This document shows positions 17,292-24,019 of a stretch of 32,272 nucleotides of DNA, in pieces. Source of the DNA: Nitrospinota bacterium (GTDB taxonomy: Bacteria > Nitrospinota_A > UBA7883); NCBI GenBank assembly GCA_016207925.1, contig JACQZB010000072.1, forward strand, positions 1-32,272. Reading direction: 5' to 3'. The notes under the pieces were generated by a model that ran no database searches, was not told the DNA's origin, and saw nothing but the letters and a program-made list of their open reading frames with translations. Each line of letters begins with the position of its first letter. Positions within the stretch are counted from its first letter, which is position 1. Position numbers and translations under genes: made by a program.

Positions 17292-17294
17292 TAC

Positions 17295-17332
17295 TACGCC
17301 GTCTGGCTGACGGGGACGCCGGAGCGGCGGGT
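17295..17332. repeat. Direct-repeat copy upstream of hicAB (dnaJ-like gene 3'-end-like fragment)
   Basis: 28 bp (17295-17322) identical to 18087-18114 and 21 bp (17312-17332) identical to 18137-18157. Confidence 0.8.
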
Positions 17333-17417
17333 GAAGGCCTTGTGGCGGCGCAACTCGCGCTCCCATGGAGAAGATTCGCGGCGGCCGCCACGCCGCCTCC
17401 GGCAGCGGTCAAACCGT

Positions 17418-17446
17418 TTGACATATGATACCACTATTGATACTAT
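17418..17446 (+). promoter_or_regulatory. Candidate hicAB promoter TTGACA-17 nt-TACTAT with GATAC direct repeats
   Basis: TTGACA 17418-17423, TACTAT 17441-17446; two GATAC copies in the spacer/-10 area. Confidence 0.6.
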
Positions 17447-17452
17447 AAGGAC

Positions 17453-17710
17453 ATGGCCGATATAAAAGCCATGGTTGACCTGATGCGGAATAACCCCGCC
17501 GGGGTTCGCTTCGCGGATTTATGCAAGGTGTGTTTGCGTTATTTCGGCCCGGCGCGGCAAAAGGGGAGCCATTGGGTATTTAAAATTCCGTGGAGTGGCG
17601 ATCCGAGGGTTAATATTCAAAATGACAGAGGCCGCGCAAAAGTCTATCAGGTAAGGCAGGTGTTAAAAGCCATCGAGCGGCTGGAGGCGGAACAAAATGA
17701 AAACCAATGA
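17453..17710 (+). CDS. hicA: HicA-like toxin
   Basis: 85 aa; KGSHWVFKIPWSGDPRVNIQNDRGRAKVYQVRQVLKAIERLE contains GSH catalytic-His pattern of the HicA family. Confidence 0.72.
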   Translation: MADIKAMVDLMRNNPAGVRFADLCKVCLRYFGPARQKGSHWVFKIPWSGDPRVNIQNDRGRAKVYQVRQVLKAIERLEAEQNENQ

Positions 17711-18026
17711 TGTTTATACGTACCGGGTATCCTGGTCGCGGGAAGACGGTGAATATGTTGGTGTGTGTCTTGAGTTTCCATCCTTAAGCTGGTTGGCCAA
17801 ATCGCCGGAAGGGGCGTTGCGGGGCATCCGTAAAGTTGCCGGTGGCGCGGTGGAGGATATGCGGAAAACTGGCGAGGCGATTCCGCAACCGTTATCCGCC
17901 AAAAAGTTCAGCGGCAAGTTCATGGTTCGTGTTCCGCCGGAAATACACCGCCAACTCACTATCCAGGCCACCGAAGCGGGGGTGAGCCTGAACCGGCTCG
18001 TCAGCGCAAAGCTTTCAAAGCGATAA
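17697..18026 (+). CDS. hicB: HicB-like antitoxin
   Basis: YVGVCLEFPSLSWLAKSPEGALRGIRKVA HicB core and C-terminal RHH-like FMVRVPPEIHRQLTIQATEAGVSLNRLVSAKL; overlaps hicA. Confidence 0.85.
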   Translation: MKTNDVYTYRVSWSREDGEYVGVCLEFPSLSWLAKSPEGALRGIRKVAGGAVEDMRKTGEAIPQPLSAKKFSGKFMVRVPPEIHRQLTIQATEAGVSLNRLVSAKLSKR

Positions 18027-18839
18027 CCTCCTTCTTTTAGTTCTCGAGGACAGCGCCCCGAACAGGGATGCTGGCGGTTGATCGCTTACGCCGTCTGGCT
18101 GACGGGGACGCCGGCCAATTCCAGCAAATGGCGCAAGGGGACGCCGGAGCGGCGGGTATTGGCCCGCCTCGCCCGCGCCATCCAGCGCCAGGTACGCCGC
18201 AAGGCACACATGACGGCTGGGGGACAGCAGATGACCCGCCGCCGCCTCCAGCGCCGCGCGCGAGCCTAGCTCGCCGAGGATTTTGATTAACTCCGCCCGT
18301 GTCCGCTCGTTCACTTTGGCCAGGCGGTCAATCGCCATGCGTTCGAACATCGGCGGATTTTTAATGAAAATCTCCCGCGCCAGCAGCGCCTGATCGGCCA
18401 CGGAACCGGCGGCGTCGAACCGCCGGATCAACTCGCTCACCGGCGACCAGCGCCGGTCCGCCTCCCGCGAAGCGTTGCGCGCCCGCGAGCCGGTTGACCC
18501 ATGGCGCCGTTCGCGTCCATTGGACGATCCCTTAATCAGACGCAAAAAACGCTCCGTGGAACGTTTCAAAAACGCGCGGATGGCGAACCACCCGCCCCAT
18601 TGCGACCGTTCCTCCACGGTGGGCGCCGCGCCGGAGCCGAATTTGCCCCGCCGTTTGCGCTCCGCCTTTATGGTATTGTAGGCTTGGACGATTTGATGGA
18701 ACCGGCCCGCGTCGGACAAGCCGGTCTTGGTGTCTGGATGGTACAAACGCGCCGCGCGCCGGTACGCCTGCTTGACCTCCTCGAGGGAGGATGCAGGATG
18801 CACGTTAAGCAAGGCATACGCCCGCGCCGGGGAGATCAT
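18015..18839 (-). CDS. J-domain (DnaJ-like) protein with HEAT-like region
   Basis: ARAYALLNVHPASSLEEVKQAYRRAARLYHPDTKTG (HPD motif); GGAG RBS upstream of ATG 18839; C-terminal tail after about 18160 looks atypical. Confidence 0.75.
   Translation of the reverse strand: MISPARAYALLNVHPASSLEEVKQAYRRAARLYHPDTKTGLSDAGRFHQIVQAYNTIKAERKRRGKFGSGAAPTVEERSQWGGWFAIRAFLKRSTERFLRLIKGSSNGRERRHGSTGSRARNASREADRRWSPVSELIRRFDAAGSVADQALLAREIFIKNPPMFERMAIDRLAKVNERTRAELIKILGELGSRAALEAAAGHLLSPSRHVCLAAYLALDGAGEAGQYPPLRRPLAPFAGIGRRPRQPDGVSDQPPASLFGALSSRTKRRRLSL
18087..18157. repeat. Direct-repeat copy downstream of hicAB, contains an internal 33-bp insertion relative to 17295-17332
   Basis: GGGGACGCCGG occurs at 18104-18114 and 18137-18147; matching flanks identical to 17295-17332. 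Confidence 0.75.
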
Positions 18840-18994
18840 TTTATCTCCATTATATGCCATAGATGTAAATATTAACGAATATACTAAAATTACCTATAAC
18901 TGTATGCTAATTACCATCAATTTGTCAACGCCAAAATGATGACACACCACTTTCCCCTAAAATACACCTTGTCCAAGCTAATTTCCACTACATC

Positions 18995-19666
18995 ATGAAA
19001 TCGGAAAAAGTGGCCGTAAACTCAATGCTTTTCTCGCTTCAGGATGTGGGTTTTTCATATCCCAAAAGCGAAGGCCACGATGAAGTAGCTGTATTCAAAA
19101 ACATAAGCATTGCCATTGGTCAAGGCGAACTTGTCCTCGTCGCCGGGCCGTCGGGCGGGGGCAAGACGACTTTTCTGCGGCTTTTGTGCATGATGGAAGA
19201 GCCGGCGAGGGGAAAATTATTTTTCGACGGCCAGCCATACGAAGCAATATACCCGCCCGATCTGCGCCGTCAGGCCGTGATGGTTCCGCAGACTCCCATC
19301 ATGTTTCCGGGCAATGTCCGCGACAACCTGACCCTCTGCGCTAATCACGCCGAAGAAAGTACGATGGCGGACTGGATGCAGCGCCTGGGACTCGATCCCG
19401 CATTGCTTGAGCGTCCCGCCGCCGCGTTGTCGGTGGGTCAGCAACAGAGGGTGGCGGTGATCCGCGCTATCATGGCGGAGCCGCGCGCGCTGCTTTTGGA
19501 CGAGCCGACGGCGGCGCTGGATCCCGATTCCGCCGCCCGGTTCGTGGAAGCCATCGCCCGGCTGAACCGCGAACGGGGCGTGACGGTGGTATGGAACAGC
19601 CACCGCTCCGGCGAACTGGAATCCATCGCCACCCGGACGCTGCGCGCGGGGAGGGAGCTTGCATGA
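18995..19666 (+). CDS. fetA: ABC transporter ATP-binding protein, FetA/YbbL-like
   Basis: AGPSGGGKTTFLRLL Walker A; VPQTPIMFPGNVRDNL; LSVGQQQRVAVIRA signature; ALLLDEPTAALD Walker B; partner gene is FetB-like. Confidence 0.85.
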   Translation: MKSEKVAVNSMLFSLQDVGFSYPKSEGHDEVAVFKNISIAIGQGELVLVAGPSGGGKTTFLRLLCMMEEPARGKLFFDGQPYEAIYPPDLRRQAVMVPQTPIMFPGNVRDNLTLCANHAEESTMADWMQRLGLDPALLERPAAALSVGQQQRVAVIRAIMAEPRALLLDEPTAALDPDSAARFVEAIARLNRERGVTVVWNSHRSGELESIATRTLRAGRELA

Positions 19667-20445
19667 TTATTGATCCCGGTTTTTCGGACATGGCGATGAC
19701 GCTGCTGTTGTTCGCCGCGGTGATGTGGCTGTCCGTGCGCGAGGGGCTGCAATTGGAAAAAAGCCTGGCGGTGGCCACGGCGCGCACGGTGGCGCAGCTT
19801 GCGCTGATGGGTTTCGTGATCGAGGCGATTTTCCGGATCAACCGATGGTGGGTGATCGTGGCGGCGCTGTTTTTAATGCTGGCCTACGCCGCCCATGCGG
19901 CCCTTGCGCGGATGAAAAATCCGGTGGCCGGCCTTTACCTGCCGATGTGGTGGGGCGTGTTCACCGGGACGATATTCACCACCGCCGTGGTCACCGGCGC
20001 GGTGCTTAAGGCCGACCCCTGGTGGCGGCCCGACGTGCTGCTGCCCTTGGGCGGGATGGTATTGGGCAACGCCATGACCGGCGGGGCGCTGGCCGCCGAC
20101 CGGCTGCGGGCCGAGATTGTCGCGCGCAAAGCGGAGATCGAGACGTTGTTGATGCTCGGCTGGGACTATAAACGCGCCGCCGCCGAAGCGCGGCGCGAGG
20201 CCGTGCGCGCGGCGCTGATCCCCACGCTCAACTCCATGATGACGGTGGGGTTGGTGCATCTGCCGGGGATCATGGTGGGCCAGATGTTGGCCGGGGCAAG
20301 CCCCGCCACCGCCGCCAAGTACCAGATGGTCATTATGCTGATGATCGCCTCGGCGGTGACGATGACCTCCGTGGTGTTCACGTCGTTCGCGTTGACCCGG
20401 TTTTTCAACCCTCGCCACACTTTGCGCCGCGAGGCGATTTTGTAG
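19663..20445 (+). CDS. fetB: UPF0014/FetB-like iron export permease
   Basis: Multi-TM; ARTVAQLALMGFVIEAIF; LPLGGMVLGNAMTGGALAADRL; LIPTLNSMMTVGLVHLPGIMVGQMLAGASP; ATGA overlap with fetA. Confidence 0.93.
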   Translation: MIIDPGFSDMAMTLLLFAAVMWLSVREGLQLEKSLAVATARTVAQLALMGFVIEAIFRINRWWVIVAALFLMLAYAAHAALARMKNPVAGLYLPMWWGVFTGTIFTTAVVTGAVLKADPWWRPDVLLPLGGMVLGNAMTGGALAADRLRAEIVARKAEIETLLMLGWDYKRAAAEARREAVRAALIPTLNSMMTVGLVHLPGIMVGQMLAGASPATAAKYQMVIMLMIASAVTMTSVVFTSFALTRFFNPRHTLRREAIL

Positions 20446-20491
20446 CGGCCGGTTCCGGCAGGCCATGGGCCGCCGGGATGGCGGCGCTACA
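20441..20491. repeat. Multi-stem inverted repeat between convergent genes (possible bidirectional terminator)
   Basis: Outer arms TGTAGCG (20441-20447)/CGCTACA (20485-20491); inner stems GCCGG-TT-CCGGC (20448-20459) and CCGCC-GGGAT-GGCGG (20470-20484). Confidence 0.8.
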
Positions 20492-20933
20492 GCGCTTTTG
20501 CGTGGCGCGTCAGGTTAAGGCTGGAAAATCCAAACCGGCGGTAAAAATCCAGCGCGGACGCGTTAGACGGATCAACATTGACCGTGATCCTTCCGGCGCC
20601 AAGCTCCTTCGCCGTCACCTGCGCGGCTTCCATCAACGCGGCGCCCGCTCCTTGCCCGCGCGCGGCGGCGTCCACAACCAGATCATCAATATGTACCGAC
20701 AAGGTCCCGTGGGCGGTGGAAACGGTGAATTGGAGGTTGACCATGCCGATGACCCGGCCATCGAGTTCAGCGACGATGATCCGGCCCATTTCAGGACGTG
20801 AGAGGATCAACACGATTCCGGCGCGGTGGCGTTCCGGGTCGAAGGCGAATTGCGTCTCGATCTCAAAAAGCTGGCGCAGCAACGCCACAAGCGAAGGGAT
20901 GTCGGACTGGCGGGCGGGACGCAACGTGACCAT
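20487..20933 (-). CDS. GNAT-family N-acetyltransferase
   Basis: TLRPARQSDIPSLVALLRQLF; VHIDDLVVDAAARGQGAGAALMEAA acetyl-CoA loop (RGQGAG). Confidence 0.9.
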   Translation of the reverse strand: MVTLRPARQSDIPSLVALLRQLFEIETQFAFDPERHRAGIVLILSRPEMGRIIVAELDGRVIGMVNLQFTVSTAHGTLSVHIDDLVVDAAARGQGAGAALMEAAQVTAKELGAGRITVNVDPSNASALDFYRRFGFSSLNLTRHAKAL

Positions 20934-20957
20934 GGGCGTGGTCAGGCGCCGGGGCTT

Positions 20958-21152
20958 CTAAGCGCGTTTTTTGACCTTGCCGGAGGTAAGGCAACTGGCG
21001 CACACCGTCATGCGCACCGCGCCGCCCTTCGGCCCCACCGCGCGCACCTTGCGCAGGTTGGGGTTCCAGCGCCGCTTGGTGACGTTGTGGGCGTGGCTGA
21101 TGTTGTTGCCGAACATCGGCTTTTTGCCGCAGGCTTCGCAGACTCGCGCCAT
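20958..21152 (-). CDS. rpmB: 50S ribosomal protein L28
   Basis: [39 protein letters not shown]...[16 protein letters not shown] (two CxxC, zinc-type L28). Confidence 0.97.
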   Translation of the reverse strand: MARVCEACGKKPMFGNNISHAHNVTKRRWNPNLRKVRAVGPKGGAVRMTVCASCLTSGKVKKRA

Positions 21153-21256
21153 GACGTTATTCCAAAACCGTAAGTTCGCGGTTGTTTTAGGAAAAACGTA
21201 ATGATAGCATGACTTAAGGAATTGGCAACAACTTTTTTCCGCGTCTTGGCGCGGCG

Positions 21257-21490
21257 ATGGATATGAAAAAAATAACAAAAGAAACGAACCTTCACCAGGC
21301 GCTCAAGGAAAGCCCCAACGCCGCCTTGGTGTTCGCCTCGTACCACATGGGCTGCGCGTCTTGCTCCGGCGGCCAGCAGGAAACGGTTGAATGGGGCGCC
21401 ACGATGCACGGTGTGGCCGTGGATGAGCTATTATCCCGCCTTAACGATGGCGAGGCGCCAAGTAAGAAGAAAAAGGCATCCAAAGACTGA
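21257..21490 (+). CDS. DUF1858-like redox-disulfide domain protein
   Basis: [58 protein letters not shown]; CxxC after MG motif. Confidence 0.8.
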   Translation: MDMKKITKETNLHQALKESPNAALVFASYHMGCASCSGGQQETVEWGATMHGVAVDELLSRLNDGEAPSKKKKASKD

Positions 21491-21727
21491 TCCTCTGGTT
21501 TTTCAAATGCTTGTCGCTTGATCCAACCCCGGTTATCCTTTTATTAAATATTTTCCAGTCCGCCCCTAAAGTTCAAGCCACCCCCGCCGATACGTCAATT
21601 AGGATAGCCCCGGCCCCAGGGAGTGGCCGGTGGTGGGAGTGGAGTGGCAATTTCTCCCGATGGCGAGTAAACATATTGAAAAGATAGGGAACCAGCGCAA
21701 TAAACCAGCGCTCCCGAAGGGGTGGCT

Positions 21728-22291
21728 ATGAGAATTACGGAAGCTGCATCAGCGGTGGCAAGGACGGCCCAGCCGGTAACCAGCGAGCCACGGCAGGTCG
21801 AAAAGCGCCCGGCTCCGCAGGAGGAGCCGCGCGCCGCCCAGTCCGCGCCAAAGCCCAAGGGTGAGGAAGTGACCCTGTCGCCGGAAAGCCGCGAATTCGC
21901 CGCGAAAAAAACGGACACCGCCCCGGCGGAGGCCAAACCGCGGGAAGAAGCCGCGCCCAAAAACGGTGACTCCGCGCGGGGGCCTATGCCCGAGTTGAGC
22001 CGGGAAATCACCCGCAATTATTCGGTCGAGGACAGCGGCCAGGTGGTGGTCAAGGTGATTGACAAGGCCGAAGATAAAGTTATCCGGGAGATTCCGCCGG
22101 AGGAGCAGCGGCGCATCCATCAGGCCATCGCCAAGCTCAATCAGGAAAGCGTGGTAAACGCCCACCGGCCGGAACCGCGCGCAGCCGCCGAGGCGGGCGC
22201 CGAAGTCGCCGCCGAAGGGACCGCCACCGCCTCCACGGCCAAGGCCGCCAGCGAAGCGCCCGCCGAAGGGGTGAACGTCACCGTGGAATAA
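21728..22291 (+). CDS. FlaG-family-like protein with long N-terminal linker and extended C-terminal tail
   Basis: REITRNYSVEDSGQVVVKVIDKAEDKVIREIPPEEQRRIHQAIAKL matches the FlaG core. Confidence 0.75.
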   Translation: MRITEAASAVARTAQPVTSEPRQVEKRPAPQEEPRAAQSAPKPKGEEVTLSPESREFAAKKTDTAPAEAKPREEAAPKNGDSARGPMPELSREITRNYSVEDSGQVVVKVIDKAEDKVIREIPPEEQRRIHQAIAKLNQESVVNAHRPEPRAAAEAGAEVAAEGTATASTAKAASEAPAEGVNVTVE

Positions 22292-22296
22292 TCGTC

Positions 22297-22334
22297 CTGG
22301 CGCCTGTTGGCCCTTAAAGGGGGCCGGGCGCCAG
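22297..22334. terminator. Strong hairpin after flaG-like gene
   Basis: CTGGCGCC (22297-22304)/GGCGCCAG (22327-22334) with inner GGCCC (22309-22313)/GGGCC (22321-22325); no clear U tract. Confidence 0.5.
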
Positions 22335-22356
22335 CGCTTCGCGCTAAAATACCGGT

Positions 22357-23061
22357 ATGGATGGCGCGAAGCGGCTCACCTTGTCCCAGCACGACCGGGG
22401 CTACCGGTACAACCGCGACTCGTTTATCCTCGCCTCTTTTTTCGAACCCCATGGCGCCGCTGCCGTAGCCGACTTTTGCGCGGGTTCAGGCGTGGTGACG
22501 GCGCTTTTAGCCGTGAGCGGCAAAGGGCGCCGCTTTGTGGCGCTGGAGTTGTCGCCCCGGCTGGCGGCGCTGGCGCGGCGCAATGTTTCGCAAAGCGGCG
22601 GGGCGAGCGTTGAAGTGGTCGTGGGCGACGTGATGGCCGCGTCTTCGCTGTTCCGCGGCAGGCCGTTCGACGCGGTCATCAGCAATCCTCCGTACCGCAA
22701 GGCGGGGAGCGGCCGCGTTAATCCCGATCCTGAAAAGGCGCTCGCCCGGCATGAGATCGCCATGACCCTGGAAGGTTTGGTTCGCGCGGCGGCGGCCACC
22801 TTAAAACCCGGCGGAACGCTGACGGTGGTCATGCTCCATGCGCGGCTGAACGAATATCTTGCGTTGCTGACGCAAAACGGCTTTAAACCCGCGCGTATGC
22901 GCGAGGTCCGCTCGTTCGCCGCAAGTCCGCCGATCCTGTTTTTGCTCGAAGCCCGGCTCGGCGAGTCCGCGTTGGATACCTTGCCGCCGTTGATCCTTAA
23001 ATCCGATGAAGGCGGGGATTCGGATGAATTCAAATCCCTCATGGCCGCCTATGGTCTCTGA
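22357..23061 (+). CDS. trmN6: tRNA1(Val) (adenine-N6)-methyltransferase-like protein
   Basis: LSQHDRGYRYNRDSFILASFF; VADFCAGSGVVTALLA; AVISNPPYRKAGSGRVNPDPEKALARHE. Confidence 0.88.
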   Translation: MDGAKRLTLSQHDRGYRYNRDSFILASFFEPHGAAAVADFCAGSGVVTALLAVSGKGRRFVALELSPRLAALARRNVSQSGGASVEVVVGDVMAASSLFRGRPFDAVISNPPYRKAGSGRVNPDPEKALARHEIAMTLEGLVRAAAATLKPGGTLTVVMLHARLNEYLALLTQNGFKPARMREVRSFAASPPILFLLEARLGESALDTLPPLILKSDEGGDSDEFKSLMAAYGL

Positions 23062-24019
23062 CCTGCCGCCATTGTTGGCGCTCACCGGCCCCACCGCCAG
23101 CGGCAAAACGGAGGTTGGCGTGGAACTGGCCCTGCGGCTGGGGACGGAGATCATCTCCGCCGACTCCGTGCAGGTGTACCGGCATTTCGACATCGGCTCG
23201 GCCAAGCCGGGGAAGGAGACACTTGCGCGCGTCCGCCATCACCTGATTGACGTGGCGGATCCGGATGCGGAGTTCAACGTCGCCATGTACCGCGATCTGG
23301 CGGGCGAAACGGCGCGGCGGCTGTGGAGCGCGGGGAAACTGCCGCTGGTGGCGGGCGGTTCCGGCCTGTACCTGCGCGGGCTGACCCAGACCCTGCATGG
23401 CGGCGCCCGGTTGGGGCCTGATGTGGAAGCGGAACTCGACCTTATCATCGAGTCCGAGGGGCAACTGGGGCTGTACGCCCGGCTGCAAAAGGCCGATTCG
23501 GAGCGCGCCGCGCGAATCCACCCCAACGACGCCTTCCGGACGCGCCGCGCGCTGGGGGTGTACCTCTCTACCGGGCAAACCATGACGAGCCTGTTCAGGG
23601 AGAATCCGCAGAAACCCGCGTTCGACGCCTTGATCGTGGCGCTGGAGCTTCCCCGTGAACTTCTGTACCGCCGCATTGAGGAGCGGGTGGGGCGGATGCT
23701 GGCCGCCGGATGGCGCGAGGAAACGGCGCGGCTGGCCGCCATGGGGTATAATGATACCAAGCCGATGGCAAGCATCGGCTACCGAACGCTACGCCAACAG
23801 CTTGCCGGGGCCTTGGGGCCGGACGAAGCCCGGCAGGCCATCATCAAGGAAACGAAAGCGTTCGCGCGCCGCCAATTGACATGGTTGCGTTCGGCGAAGG
23901 CGGCGGTTACGGTCACGGTGAAAGAAGATGACATACCGGATGAAATCGCAAGGCGCATACTTGCCGGCGATCAGGTTGGCCGTTTTCTCGCTCGCCACGG
24001 CGTTCGCGTTCGCCCTTAG
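23051..24019 (+). CDS. miaA: tRNA dimethylallyltransferase
   Basis: ALTGPTASGKTEVGVELALRLGTEIISADSVQVYRHFDIGSAKPG; PLVAGGSGLYLRGL; start codon uncertain (23006/23024/23051). Confidence 0.96.
   Translation: MVSDLPPLLALTGPTASGKTEVGVELALRLGTEIISADSVQVYRHFDIGSAKPGKETLARVRHHLIDVADPDAEFNVAMYRDLAGETARRLWSAGKLPLVAGGSGLYLRGLTQTLHGGARLGPDVEAELDLIIESEGQLGLYARLQKADSERAARIHPNDAFRTRRALGVYLSTGQTMTSLFRENPQKPAFDALIVALELPRELLYRRIEERVGRMLAAGWREETARLAAMGYNDTKPMASIGYRTLRQQLAGALGPDEARQAIIKETKAFARRQLTWLRSAKAAVTVTVKEDDIPDEIARRILAGDQVGRFLARHGVRVRP

Noticed and set aside
14050-17300. Possible integron cassette, tRNA-associated island or transposon boundaries
   Set aside because: No attC-like core (GTTRRRY pairing), tRNA, integrase or terminal inverted repeats recognised at the edges
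21600-21727. Possible riboswitch upstream of the flaG-like gene
   Set aside because: A small dyad (CCGGCC...GGCCGG, 21610-21630) and GC-rich sequence only; no match to a riboswitch core that I can recognise
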